A stretch of 64,000 nucleotides of DNA from Rhinopithecus roxellana (GCF_007565055.1 NC_044564.1:79504563-79568562), one strand, 5' to 3'. Positions 11,523-22,407 are shown, counted from the stretch's first letter. Program-made: numbers and translations. Notes: generated by a model not told the origin, from the letters alone.

Positions 11523-12449
11523 GCTTTAACTCAGTATGCTGTGAATTTATTTCCAGATGGAAATAAATACATTTTTTAAATTATTTGAATTATTGTCATT
11601 AGGATTGATTAAAATACAAATCACTATCATTAAGATCAATGTTAAATACCCTTAGAAATAAAGAATTTCTATACTTATCAATATATTAAACACCTTGGCC
11701 CTTTAAACATTAACTCACAGAATTAAAAAACTTCTGGGTTTTTTTGTATAAGCCCCTGGAGTTTAACGACTGTGCTGGATGGTTCTCACTATGAACAGAC
11801 TCTCATGCAATTGTAAACTTGCTGGGAAATGATTTTATTGCATAAGAAAATGAATGAGCAGAGACCAGTGAGCTGTGTCTGCTGATAGACTATAATTTGC
11901 AGACCATGATGTCAAAGCAGATTTGAGATTTGTGACAACGGTTGGTGATTGCAGTACTCAACAATTCTGTCACAGCAATGAACCGTGTCATGCACAATCT
12001 TATTCCACCACACTGTGCGTATGTGTAAGTTCAGTTTATGTAAATATACATATATATAAATATATATATGTATATTTATATATAGACACATAGTCACAAC
12101 AGCCTATATTCAAGACTATGTAATATTTGGTACAAATAAGAAAAGGATAGCTATTATTATTACTAAACCTATCCCCAATATTTTCTGATGACAGTAAAAA
12201 AAAATCGTAAGACAAATCTGTTTTCTGTTGACTTGTACAGCATTTTAAAGTACTCTGTGTCTGTCAGAGATCAAAAAAGTTTTGTATGAACTCAGTTGAT
12301 TTTGTTCCTTTCTAAACAGAAAGGGACTTCTGCAGGGGGTTATCCTCACACTCACAACATTTGGAAGGTATTCTGGTGGTTTTAGCTGCTACATTCTTTA
12401 ATAAAGTATTTGTGGGCCAGGTTCCCTGGGAAACAATGGTGCTGGTGGG
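11523..12449. other. Unassigned DNA with an AT microsatellite
   Basis: No gene recognised. It includes a palindromic TATATA-rich stretch at about 12042-12085. Confidence 0.5.
12042..12085. repeat. AT-rich (TA)n-like simple repeat, partly palindromic
   Basis: AATATACATATATATAAATA followed by TATATGTATATTTATATATA can fold on itself. This is typical simple-sequence DNA. Confidence 0.85.
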
Positions 12450-13370
12450 AGGCAGGATTTAGGGCCCCATGAACTTTGCCCTCTGGTGGCACGTTGCTGT
12501 TATTTGACAAAAGGGACTTTGCAGATGTTATTAAGGTGAAGACTTTAAAATAGGGAGGTTATCCTGGCTTATCTGGGGGGGCCCAGTCAAATCACATGAG
12601 CCCCAAAAAGTGGAGAACTTTCTGGAGAACTTGTTGGAGTCAGAGAGATATGGGAAAAGTCAGAAACGTTTAAAGCAGGAAAGGGAATCCACTGCCATTG
12701 CTGAAGGGGGCCACATGGAAAGCATAAGAAAGGATGCAGGTCCAGAGTTCCCCACTGTAATATATCCATGTATCAAAACTGCACTGGATACCTGAAATTT
12801 ATTTTTTAAAAAAAGAACGAGGGCAGCTGTAGGCACCAGAACTGCCTTCTGGCTTACAGTAGCAAGGACAGGGACCTTAGTCCCACAACCGCAAGGAACT
12901 GAATTTGCCCGACAACCTGAATGAACTTGAAGGCAGACTCTCCCCAGCACCTGGAATAAGGAATACACCCCTACCAAGACCTTGAATTTGGCATTGTGAG
13001 ACGACCCTAAGCAGAGTATCTAGTCCAGCCACCCAGACTTTTGACCTTTAGAAACTGTTAGATCAAGCTTGTCCAATCTGTGGTGCTGGCTGCATGTGGC
13101 TCAGAAGGGCTTTGAATGCAGCTGAACACAAATTTGTAAACTTTGCTAAAGCATTCTGAGGTTTTTTTTTTTTTTTGTATTTTATTTTATTTTATTTTTT
13201 TTGCTCATCAGCTTTCACTACTGTCAGTGTATTTTATGTGTGACCCAAGACAGTTTTTCCCATGCGGCCCAGCATAGCCAAAAGTTTGGACACCCTTGTG
13301 TTAGATAACACATTTGCATTGTTTTAAGGCACTAAGCTTGTGGAAATTTGTTGCAGCAGAGTACGAAATT
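12450..13370 (+). mobile_element. MaLR LTR (MLT1-type), split by a hAT element
   Basis: Recognised by GGGACTTTGCAGATGTTATT near 12505, then the LTR middle part and the ending TTTTAAGGCACTAAGCTTGTGG near 13313, followed by TTTGTTGCAGCAGAGTACGAAATTAATAC. These occur in MLT1 order on the plus strand. The end of the LTR is interrupted at 13064-13298 by a MER1-like transposon. A short block at about 12750-12820 does not fit MLT1 and may be a second small insertion, possibly an L1M 3' end piece. Boundaries are approximate. Confidence 0.75.
13064..13298. mobile_element. MER1-like hAT-Charlie DNA transposon
   Basis: A non-autonomous element of 235 bp. It begins CAAGCTTGTCCAATCTG, ends AGTTTGGACACCCTTG, and is flanked by an exact 8-bp target duplication TGTTAGAT at 13056-13063 and 13299-13306, as expected for hAT elements. 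The interior has the GCTTTGAATG and TTTTATGTGTGACCCAAGAC marks of the Charlie3/MER1 group and a T-rich (TTTTA)n stretch around 13156-13201. No transposase coding remains. Confidence 0.9.
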
Positions 13371-14314
13371 AATACCATGTCCATTTCTGAGACATCCCCA
13401 GATGTTGTCCTGCTGTTTCCACTGGTGAGAATACATCTACCTCCCTGGGTTTTATATTCCATCTATTTAAATTCAATTCTCCTAACTTTTGACCCATTCT
13501 ATGACTTTCTATACCATCCTGTAACTTGTTGTAACATCCATAAACATCCTGTAACTTCCATAATACAGACAAGATTCCTAGAACATCCCATAGCCTATAA
13601 CATTGATGATACACACAAAATAAGTCTACAGAGGTAGGAAGCAGGCTGGGGAAATTACTCATCTGGTCTAAGTAACCCATATCTCTGGAAAATAACTGAT
13701 TATATTAAAATCTATTTTTAAAATATGCCAACCGTCTCCGTCCCATCTTCATTCTTTCTGTTGACAGCCTCTTTCTCCTTAAGCAATTGATTTTTAGGAG
13801 TCTGCAATTTAGATTTAGAAAACTGAAATTTATCATATGAGACCATAATGTTAGGCTACTTCAAGGTTGTCATTAACAAACTCCAACACTGCTTACTCAA
13901 TAGAGAATTGCCTGTCTTCAGTCCACTTTAGCACAGAGAGCAAATTAACTCATTTTTTTACCCAGAAATTTGCTTCTGGAGTTAGATGGGAAGAATATGA
14001 GTTTACAGCTGAGTTAACTAGGGCTATGAGAGTCCTTTCCATTAATTGCAGGCTATTGCAAGGAGTGTGTTATGTCCATTATTTCTGTTTCCTTTGCCAA
14101 TTTGTGAAAACACCAAGTTTAATAATTGTAACTTTGCATTCTGAAATAAGCAAGACAGCCAATTAAGGATACATGCATATAAATCAAAATTATTTTCCAC
14201 ATTTATGAAAAGAAAATGTGAATTAGAAAAAATATCTAGAGAACATTTGTAAGTTTTCCCCAAAATGGTTAGTGTTAGGAGGTTCACTAGAATTAAGAAT
14301 TGCTGCCTACACAT
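13371..14314. other. Unassigned DNA
   Basis: The frames at 13314-13637 and 13867-14166 lack family features. The first begins in the LTR above, so I do not call genes. Confidence 0.5.
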
Positions 14315-14455
14315 TTCCTCAGCTTTAGAGTCACAGATGTGGGCTTGAATCCCAATTCCATCACTTAGTGGCCTGTGTGATATCGAGTGAGTTACTAAGC
14401 TTCTCTAACTTTCCATTTTCTCATCTTTCCCATGGTGATAATAACATATATCTTG
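14315..14455 (+). mobile_element. MIR SINE
   Basis: GGCTTGAATCCCAATTCCAT, then AGTTACTAAGCTTCTCTAAC and TTTTCTCATCTTTCCCATGG follow the MIR core and 3' order (GGTTCGAATCC...CTGTGTGACC...CTCATCTGTAAAATGG). Confidence 0.8.
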
Positions 14456-15133
14456 AATCTTTAAAGAAGCTGGCACTGTTCTCCCAGATGGCCATCAGTG
14501 GGGATGCTTTCATCAAGACAATTCAAAGTCCTAATTCATTTTCTTTGATAGTTTTCTGCACATAGCACATTCTATGTAAAGCATTAAGCTAATCAAAATC
14601 TCAGACCATTTCTCCCCCTAAGCATAGTTAAGGGTTTTCTCCACCTCTCAAAAAGAATAAGATGATAAAATAAAATGGGCAAGAAAGGGGAGACATGGAG
14701 ATGGTAGAATGTATATGGAAGCTGTCCTATACACGCCCTTGGAATAGTTAGTGTACAGATGTCACGGACGTTTGTCTTCTACAGCCAAGCTATTTTGAAA
14801 GATCTTTAAATATAATTTTAAAATGTTTTGCTTTTTAGACACCATATATGAAATGTTAATAACACATCTTTCAAGTCAGTTCTTAGACTTGAATCTGACG
14901 TTATTTCTTGAGCAACTGAGAATAGAAATTGAACTTCTGTGTGCTGTGTTTATGATGGTAGAAGGGCATGTCAAGACAGGTTTGAACATAAAAGGAATTA
15001 TTATTTCACATTTTCCAAGGATCACAGAGACAGAACTATTTTCTTAAATAGACTGCTAATATTTTTACTTTGATAGAAACTTAAATTGTAGGAAAATTCG
15101 GTTTGTTAAAACCTACCTTCTTTTTCTGTTTAG
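14456..15133. other. Unassigned DNA
   Basis: No recognised repeat or gene. The frame at 14823-15047 has no identifiable feature. Confidence 0.5.
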
Positions 15134-15207
15134 ATATCGGTCTTGCCAGCGGCAATGTGGAAATTTGTTCTTCGTCTCAGTAGAGGACATTATACTGATC
15201 ATTTTAG
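15134..15207 (+). other. Exon-like 74-bp segment
   Basis: A pyrimidine-rich tract ending CTGTTTAG precedes 15134, and GTAAAAC follows TTTTAG at 15207. Those are good matches to 3' and 5' splice sites. Two of the three forward frames are open across the 74 bases, and the segment has CpGs unlike its surroundings. No protein family is recognised and no partner exon is found, so this is only an exon candidate. Confidence 0.25.
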
Positions 15208-15479
15208 GTAAAACAAAAATGTTTTATTGTCTTCTAAATAATAGTTTGTCAGAGGGAAATGTATTATACTCTCTTTAAAATGTGAATAAACTCAGGTGAG
15301 TTTTTCTTAGCTGGCAATTAAGAAATGTTAAACTGTTTGCAACAAACAAAAGATGCTCCTTTATATAAGGTAGAAGAAGTTTTCATATTAGAAGTATTGA
15401 ACTGAGAGTCAAAAGAAACCCAGAAATTACCCTGAATTCCCTATCTCCCTTACCCAAAACACCCAGCGTTCTAAGTTCT
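15208..15479. other. Unassigned DNA
   Basis: No recognised repeat or gene. Confidence 0.5.
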
Positions 15480-15970
15480 GCACCTTCTTTCCAATCTACC
15501 CTTATCTCTCCAAGTCACACCCGGAGTCTTACTTCAGGCCTCTATTTCCTCTTGCTTGCATGGACCTTGGAAGCCATCTAACTGCTCTCCCTGCTTCCAC
15601 CACTATCACTTGGCACCACCACAACTCAACTCTACAATTCTGTTGATTGGCCTATCTGAAACGAATCCAGTTATGTTGCTCCCTGCTTCCTGGCTTCCAC
15701 TGCTTGGAGAATGAAGTCCAAGCTTCTCACTTTGCCATATCAGGGCTCACGATCTGGCCTTTGGTCATTTCTATTTTTTCAACCTCACTTTCCATCTCTG
15801 CACCCTCACCCCATGCTTGAAACAGCTCAGTATTCCCAGAAGTCACCTGGGCTGTTTTATTGTATCTTTGCTCAATCTGCTTTGATTATCCTCCCTCATC
15901 CTCCTTTCCCTTACCATTCATCTTCTAGATAGAGCTCAATGCTAAATCTTTGACCCTACTGGTCTTACCC
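15480..15970 (+). mobile_element. L2 LINE, 3' part
   Basis: Decayed L2 in forward orientation. GGAGAATGAAGTCCAAGCTT then CAGGGCTCACGATCTGGCC match the L2 block preceding its 3' end. The frame at 15711-15932 is a relic of this sequence. L2 resumes after two Alu insertions at about 16860. Confidence 0.7.
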
Positions 15971-16049
15971 ACACAGAACTGACTTCGCCCTTCTCCAGGT
16001 CTCCTCTATATTCTGTAGAAATTTTTGGATATAGCATTTGTCATTTCTT

Positions 16050-16344
16050 TTTAAAGACAGGGTCTCACTCTGTTGTCCAGGTTGGCATGCTGTGGCGTGA
16101 TCATAGTCCCCTGCAGCCTCTATCTGCCACCTGGGGTCAAGCAATCCTTTTGCCTCCACCTTCTAAGTAGCTGGGACCACAGGCATGTGCCAACATGCCC
16201 GACTAATTTTTTAATTTTGTGTAGTGATGGGGTCTCACTATGTTGCCCAGGCTGGTCTTGATGGAGCTCGTAGTCTCAAGCGATCCTCCAGCCTAGGTCT
16301 CCAAAAGCACTGGAATTACAGGTGTGAGACACCATGCCCAGCCC
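16050..16344 (-). mobile_element. AluJ element inserted in L2
   Basis: Reverse Alu from AAAGACAGGGTCTCACTCTG to CACCATGCCCAGCC. Heavy divergence (GATGGAGCTCGTAGTCTCAAG in place of consensus) fits the oldest AluJ class. Confidence 0.88.
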
Positions 16345-16455
16345 TATGTTTATCAATTTTTGTTGCATTTGTTCACACAATCATTCTTCACCTCTAGACT
16401 TAATTTACTTGAGACTAAAGTCGTATCTTATCTAGCAAGTAGTAATGTGTTTGGC

Positions 16456-16688
16456 TTTTTTTTTTTTTTTTTTTTTGAGATGGAGTCTCACTCTGTTGCC
16501 AGGCTGGAGTGCAGTGGTGCAATCTCAGCTCACTGCAACCTCCACGTCCCAAGTTCAAGCGATTCTCCTACTTCGGCCTCCCGAGTAGCTGGAACTACAG
16601 GCACATACCACCACGCCCAGCTAATTTTTTTTGTTTTTTTAGTAGAGGCGGGGTTTTACCATGTTGGCCAGGCTGGTCTTGATCTTCT
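16456..16688 (-). mobile_element. AluS, 5'-truncated
   Basis: The T-run at 16456-16477 is followed by a reverse Alu that stops at CAGGCTGGTCTTGATCTTC. About 60 bases of the Alu 5' end are therefore missing. The frame at 16324-16749 reads through this Alu antisense and is not a gene. Confidence 0.88.
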
Positions 16689-16859
16689 GTACTTCATACA
16701 TATTTGTAGAAAGAAGGAGGGAATGGAAAGACTTGGGACAGAGATGTAACTTGCCAGATGTAAGAACTCTAAGAAATCATATAACTTCTCTGATTTTAAG
16801 TTTACTCACCTGTAAGACGACACTACCTCTTCCCACTGCACTAGAGTAAAACCCTCATC

Positions 16860-17350
16860 CATAGGCTGCTAGCAACTTCTGCTTTCCTCTGTGCCCTTAT
16901 TTCAGGCCCCCATCCCCTTCCTCCTCAATTCTCCAGAAGAACATGCCTTCTGATAGTTTCCAGAATGTATCAAGCTGTTTTCACTCTCCCCTGACACCAC
17001 CCACTCCCGTACACACCGCCCTCGCACTTGCTGATTGCTCTGATGGGAGGTGCTACCCCAAACTTTGCAAGGCTGCCTGCTTCTCATCAAACACCACCTC
17101 CTCAGACAGGCTTCCATTCATGCCTCTCTAAAGTAGGTCTCCTCACATTATGCCTGATTTGTAAAAATTTCATAGTATTCTTGTTTCCTTTTCTTTATAA
17201 CTCCATACTGTGTACTTATTTATGTGTTTACTTTTTCTGGTTATCTTTCCCCCGTAATATCAACTCCAGGAGGACAAAGATCACATTGGTCTTGTTCACT
17301 GTTTCACTCTGAGGTCCTGACATGTGTCAGGCTCAGAGTGCAGTATGTGA
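16860..17350 (+). mobile_element. L2 LINE, 3' part (continuation)
   Basis: CACCACCTCCTCAGACAGGC then TCCAGGAGGACAAAGATCAC, GTTCACTGTTTCACTCTGAG and a worn 3' end are the L2 3' sequence in forward order, continuing the copy interrupted at 15970. Confidence 0.75.
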
Positions 17351-17634
17351 ATGTACAGGAGGTACAGTATGTGAATGAAACTTATAAACTGAAGACACTA
17401 TAGAAATGTGAAGCACGACTATTATCATAACCAGAACAGGCATAATGGAACCTGGAAAAATAGGTGCCAACTTTCTTTCTCCTGGAAAATGAATATGCAG
17501 CTTGATAAGAAGTTATTCATTTTCTGACTGTAGAATCTCAGCCTGGGTGACCAGTCCAGCAAGAAATGGCTCCTCCATGCCAAGGGAGGTGTCATTTCTT
17601 AACATGTTTTCTAGCAAGGCTGACTAAAATAATT
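17351..17634. other. Unassigned DNA
   Basis: No recognised repeat or gene. Confidence 0.4.
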
Positions 17635-18332
17635 GTGATAAAGAGGGTAACGTTAGTACTTTTGATATAGAAGCTATTTAGGCAGATAGTGAGGGTAAGA
17701 GAGTTCTCAGTGGAATTTCCTTTAATAAAAAGCAGTCCCTAAATCATTTCTTTTCTAACAAAAAGCAGCCTGAAAAATCAAGCTGCAAACATAGATAAGC
17801 AAGCTGAAAGCTTGCATAGGTATATGCAGGCAGCTGCGCTAACAGAAAAGGGACACCTGGAAGTCAGGTATGTTCAATAAGGAGGCTGCATTTTCCCTTT
17901 TCTTTGTGTCACACGTGCAATAAAAAAGCATGCAACATGGTGCTAGCCAGGTAGAGAAGCCATCTACATAATGAAAGAGTAGGGTGGGGCGGCCAGATTC
18001 TTTGCACGCTGTGCAGACAGCACACCTGGCCCAAACTATCTCTTGTGCCCTATGTAAATCAGACACCTTCTCAAATTCACCTATAAAAACTCCTGCAGTT
18101 CGCCACCAACCAGAAGCCCCTCTCTCTACAGGAGAATTTATCTCTTTCTTTTGCCTCTTAAACCTCCATGCTTAACCTCACATTTTGTGTGTCTGCGTCC
18201 TTGATTTCCTTGGTGTGAGGCAATGAACTTAAGGTATTACCCCAGACAAGCAACGCTGCTTCAATTTCACTGATGGATGCGGGTAGTTTGGGCTCTGGGA
18301 CACAGGAGCCAGCCATAGATCTTGCCTGAAAC
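17635..18332 (+). mobile_element. Solo ERV LTR, subfamily unassigned
   Basis: LTR-like order on the plus strand: a U3-like part, a TATA-like CTATAAAAACTCCTGCAG at about 18081, a degraded polyadenylation-like CTTAAA near 18157, then GTGTGTCTGCGTCCTTGATT and an ending TGCCTGAAACA near 18331. The TATA plus GTCTGCGTCC layout is common to several mammalian ERV LTRs. No internal retroviral genes flank it. The left boundary is a guess. Confidence 0.6.
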
Positions 18333-18499
18333 AATTTGTGGTATTTTAAGAGGTGATTTCATATTCCTAACATCTTCCTATGTTTCTTAATTGGAATTTA
18401 TCTAAAGGAAGAACTATCTCTTCTCCCCTCTATTTATTTGCTCAATCATTTATTTATGAAAGTATAGATTCAGGAATATTTATTTACATTATTCTATGG

Positions 18500-18760
18500 G
18501 TTATGACACAATGCTATCATTATTGATTTTGTTGCTCAAATTGCTTCATTTTGGCCATTGTGAGCTCTTTCAGGTGGACTCCTGTGCCTTTCTGCATGTC
18601 CCCATCTTTTGTTGAGCACTTCTTTATTTTCCAGAATTACAACATATTCCAGACTCATCTTGTATTTTCCTTGCCCCAGCCTTGGAATCAACCACCAAGG
18701 TTTGAGCAATAGGTGTGCTTGTTGCTATTAGGGTACTATTTCTCTTTCCTGTTTCCTTAC
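18500..18760. mobile_element. Old L1 (L1M-type) fragment, strand unresolved
   Basis: TTGCTCAAATTGCTTCATTT, GTGAGCTCTTTCAGGTGG, CTTGCCCCAGCCTTGGAATC and GGTGTGCTTGTTGCTATTAG follow the order of a non-coding block I know from old mammalian L1M elements. No coding part is present. The rest to 19125 is unassigned. Confidence 0.5.
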
Positions 18761-19337
18761 TTGTAATTTCTTTCCCAAGCATAAGAAACTTCGTCCTCAT
18801 TGTCTACAATATGTTTCCTTATTTTGTTCAACCTTAGTATAAACATAAACTGGTTTTAGAATTTCTAACCATACCTTCATGAGAAGCAACTAATACTATA
18901 ACTATAGTATTTTCTAAGTTCATGATACCCTTGTATTAAATCACACTATCTGGATGGTTATTATCATGATGATGATATTTGGCTTTTGAGGCAAGGAAAA
19001 CCTTTGCAAAAGGTATTCCCATATACAAACTGGAAGGTGCTTCATCTTCTTTATTCCATTTTCTAAGAAGTACATATGTTTGGAAGGCAGAATCAGAAAC
19101 ACTGTACTAAATGCATAGTTTATTGTACAGGCATAGTTTGGAGATACTGAAGTTATATTCCAGATCACTGCAATAAAGTGAATATTGCAATAAAGTGAGT
19201 CTCACACACATTTTTTGATTTCCCAGTACACATGAAAGCTATGTTTATACTGTACTATACTTTATTAAGTGTGAAATAGCATTGTGTCAAAAAAAAGTAC
19301 ATCCCTTAATGAAAAATACTTTATTGCTAAAAAATGC

Positions 19338-21114
19338 AAACAATCATTTGAGCCTTCAATGAGTTGTAATCCTTTTGCTGGTGGAGCGTCTTGCCTTGCT
19401 GCTGATGACCGTTGACTGATCAGGGTGATGATTGCTGAAAATTGGGATGGCTGTGACAATTTCTTAAAATAATGAAATTTGCTGTTCTATTGACCTTTCC
19501 TTTCATAATATATTTCTTTGTACCATGTGATGCTATTTGATAGCAATTTATCCACAGTAGACCTTCTTCCAAAGTTGGAGTGAATCCTTTCAAATCCTGC
19601 CACTGCTTTAGCAACTAAGTTTGTGTAATAGTCCAAATACATTGCTGTCATTTCAACAATTTCATAGTATCTTCACAAGGATTAGATTCTGCCTTAAGAA
19701 ACCACTTTCTTTGCTCATTCATAGGAAGTAGCTCCTCATCAATTAAGGTTTTTATCATGAAATTACAGCAGCAATTCAGTCACATCTTCAGGCTCTAGTA
19801 AATCATGAATGTTCCTAATGGCATCTAGAATGGTGACTCTTTTTCAGAAGGTTTTCAATTTACTTTGCCCAGATCCATCACAGAAATCACTCTCTATGGC
19901 AGCTATGGCCTTCTTACAAAATGTACTTCTCAAATAATATGACTTGAAAGTGAAAATTATTCCTAAACTCATGGGCTGCAGTATGGTTATTGTGTTACTA
20001 GGCATGAAAACATTAATGTTCCTGTACATCTCCATCAAAGCTCTTGGGTGACCAGGTGCATTGTCAATGAGCAGTAATATTCTGAAAAGAATCTTTCCTT
20101 TAATCAACAGATCTAAACAATGGACTTAAAATAGTAAATTGTGCTCTAAACAGATGTGCTGTCATCTAGGCTTTGTTCTTCCACTTATAGAACACAGGCA
20201 GGGTAGTTTAGCATAATATGTTTATTTGTTTTTGGAGATGGGGGTCTTGCTGTAATGTCCAGGCCAGACTCAAACTCCTGGGCTCAAGCAATCCTCTCAC
20301 CTCAGACTCCCAACTATAGGTGTGCCACACCACCTCGCTCAAGATTTAGCATAATTCTTAAGGGCCCTAGAATTTTCAGAATAATCAATGAACATTGGCT
20401 TCAACCTAAAGTTACCAACTGCATTAGGCCCTAACAAGAGAGTCAACCTGTCCCTTAAAGCTTTGAAGCCAAGCATCGACTTCTCCTCTTTAGCTATGAA
20501 AGTCCTAGATGGTATCTTCTTCCAAAGTAAGGCTATTTCATCTATACTGAAATTTCATCTATCCTGAAATTCTGTTGTTTAGTGCAGCATCCTTCATCAG
20601 CTATCTTAGCTAGATCTTCTAGATAACTTCCTGCAGCTTCTACATCAGCACCTGCTCCTTCACCTTCATTTTTTTGTTATAGAGATGTCTTCTTTCCCTA
20701 AATTGTATGAGCCAACTTTGCTAGCTTCAAACTCTTCTTTTGCAGCTTCCTCACCTCTTTCAGATTTCATAGGCATTGAAGAGAGTTAGGGCGTTGCTCT
20801 GGATTAAGCTTTGGCTTAAAGGAATGTTGTAGCTGGTTTAATCTTCTATCCGGACCACTCAAACTTTCTACATATCAGAAATAAGGCTGTCTTGCATTTT
20901 TTACAAATTATTTGTATGTTCACTGATGTAGCACTTTTAATTTCCTTCAACAACTTTTCCCTTGTATTCACAACTTGGCTAACTGGCACAAGAGGCTTAG
21001 CTTTCAGTCTATCTTGGCTTTTGACATGTCTTCCTTACTCAGCTTACTCATTTCTAGCCTTTGGTTTAAAGTGAGAGACATGCAACTCTTACTTTCACTT
21101 GAAGACAAAGTCAT
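19338..21114 (-). pseudogene. Tigger1 (pogo/DDE_1) transposase pseudogene
   Basis: A Tigger1 transposase cuts and pastes the element through a DDE/D nuclease domain after CENP-B-type helix-turn-helix DNA binding. The start codon is recognisable at 21114-21112. The longest clean piece is 20107-19844, in the nuclease domain. It keeps IDNAPGHP with the second acidic residue, but the later QPMDQG-type motif reads QPMSLG, so the third catalytic Asp appears to be Ser. Frameshifts and the inserted Alu monomer break the rest. The final stop region is at about 19338. Non-functional. Confidence 0.88.
20218..20344 (-). mobile_element. Alu monomer (FLAM/AluJ-like) inside Tigger1
   Basis: GGAGATGGGGGTCTTGCTGT then CAAACTCCTGGGCTCAAGCA is a shortened reverse Alu. 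An exact target duplication TTTAGCATAAT at 20207-20217 and 20345-20355 shows it arrived by retrotransposition into the transposase gene. Internal Alu sequence after GTCCAGGC is missing. Confidence 0.85.
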
Positions 21115-21223
21115 TGTAGGGTTATTAATTGACCTAGTTTCAATATTGTTGTTTCTCAGGGAATAAGAAGGCCTGAGGAGAGGGAGAGAGTCAGGGAAAG
21201 TTTGTTTGGTGGAACAGTCAGAA

Positions 21224-21807
21224 TGAGACGTGAAGCCAGCTGGACTTCCAGGGTCGAGTGGGGACTTGGAGAACTTTTCTGTCTAGCTAAAGGATTGTAA
21301 ATGCACCAGTCAGAGCTCTGTGTCTAGCTAAAGGATTGTAAATGTGCCAATCAGCACTCTAAAAATGCACCATTCAGCGCTCTGCGTCTAGCTAAAGGAT
21401 TGTAAATGGGCCAATCAGCACTCTGTAAAAACACACCAATCAGTGCTCTGTGTCTAGCTAAAGGATTGTAACCACACCAATCAGCACTCTATAAAAACGT
21501 GCCAATCAGCACTCTGCGTCTAGCTAAAGGATTGTAAACACACCAGTCAGCACTCTGTAAAATGGACCAATCAGCATGCTTTAAGAGCTGTAACACTCAC
21601 TACAAAGGTCTGCGACTTCACTCTTGAAGTCAGCGAGACCACGAACCCACCGGAAGGAAGCAACTCCGGACACATCTGAATATCTGAGGGAACAAACTCC
21701 GAACACACCATCTTTAAGAGCTGTAACACTCACTGCAAAGGTCCATGGCTTCATTCTTGAAGTCAGTGAGACCAAGAACCCACTGGAAGGAATACATTCT
21801 GGACACA
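21224..21807 (+). mobile_element. LTR12-type (HERV9) solo LTR inside Tigger1
   Basis: It starts TGAGACGTGAAGCCAGCTGG and ends TTCTGGACACA, with a 4-bp target duplication AGAA at 21220-21223 and 21808-21811. U3 has five copies of GTCTAGCTAAAGGATTGTAA and six CCAATCAG boxes. Two copies of a U5-like unit (AGAGCTGTAACACTCACT...) follow. The TATA, transcription-start and AATAAA part expected between the CCAAT array and the GAGCTGTAACACTC unit is missing: the array jumps to TTTAAGAGCTGTAACACTC at 21581. No internal provirus remains. Confidence 0.88.
21281..21575 (+). promoter_or_regulatory. CCAAT-box (NF-Y type) array in LTR12 U3
   Basis: CCAATCAG occurs near 21347, 21411, 21436, 21477, 21502 and 21567, spaced by GTCTAGCTAAAGGATTGTAA units. 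HERV9 U3 repeats of this kind are known to bind NF-Y with other factors. The downstream core promoter seems deleted, so enhancer-like activity is more plausible than promoter activity. Activity is inference. Confidence 0.55.
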
Positions 21808-22203
21808 AGAACACACACAATATTTATCGATTAAATTTGTCCTTTAATACGGGTGTGTTTTGTGGTGTCCCAAAACAGTTACAATAATAACATCAAAGAT
21901 CACTGATCACAGATCACCACAACAGGTTTAATAATAATTAAATAGTTTGAAATATTGCTAGAATTACCAAAATATGACACAGAGACATGAAGTGAGCACG
22001 TGGTGTCGAAAAAATGTCCCTGAATAGACTTTCTGGGTGCAAGGTTGCCACAAACCTTCAATTTATCAAAAATGCAATATTTGCAAAGTACAGTAAATAA
22101 AGCACAATAAAACAAGGTATCCTTGTATATGTAATTATGCTTTACTATTTTGGAGATAATATAATTGTAATTAAAAACAGAGCTTGTGACATCATTCCTT
22201 TAG

Positions 22204-22205
<2 letters not shown>

Positions 22206-22244
<39 letters not shown>
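22206..22244 (-). repeat. (T)39 tract without a recognised element body
   Basis: Thirty-nine T residues just beyond the Tigger1 end. I recognise no Alu, L1 or processed gene on the following side (22245 onward), so this may be the tail of an unrecognised minus-strand retrocopy or an expanded homopolymer. Confidence 0.9.
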
Positions 22245-22246
<2 letters not shown>

Positions 22247-22407
22247 TTTAAGAAAATTATATCCCTCCTGGAATGCGAAGATATAAACATGTTCTAAGGA
22301 GGCATGACAGCTATGCTCAAGATTCAGGTGCTCAAATAATTAGAAAAGGTAAATAGCAGAGTTTTCAAAATGATGCCTGAACGAGGACAATTCCCATTTG
22401 TGCGTGG

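Larger units (their letters stand above)
19128..22125 (-). mobile_element. Tigger1 DNA transposon, near full length, with two nested insertions
   Basis: Both terminal inverted repeats are present: CAGGCATAGTTTGGAGATAC at 19128 and a right end AACAAGGTATCCTTG at 22125. TA flanks both ends (19126-19127, 22126-22127). After subtracting the Alu monomer (20218-20344) and the LTR (21224-21807) the body is about 2.3 kb, close to the usual ~2.4 kb Tigger1. The transposase reads on the minus strand and is broken. All nested insertions are younger than the transposon. Confidence 0.95.

Noticed and set aside
12042..12085. AT palindrome as a possible structured RNA or origin
   Set aside because: Ordinary (TA)n simple sequence; no supporting context.
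16324..16749. 141-codon open frame
   Set aside because: Most of it is the antisense reading of an Alu with the typical SVARLECSGAISAHCNL-like peptide.
21281..21560. Regularly spaced direct repeats resembling a CRISPR array
   Set aside because: The units are the U3 repeats of an LTR12-type element in a primate genome, flanked by LTR ends and an AGAA duplication.
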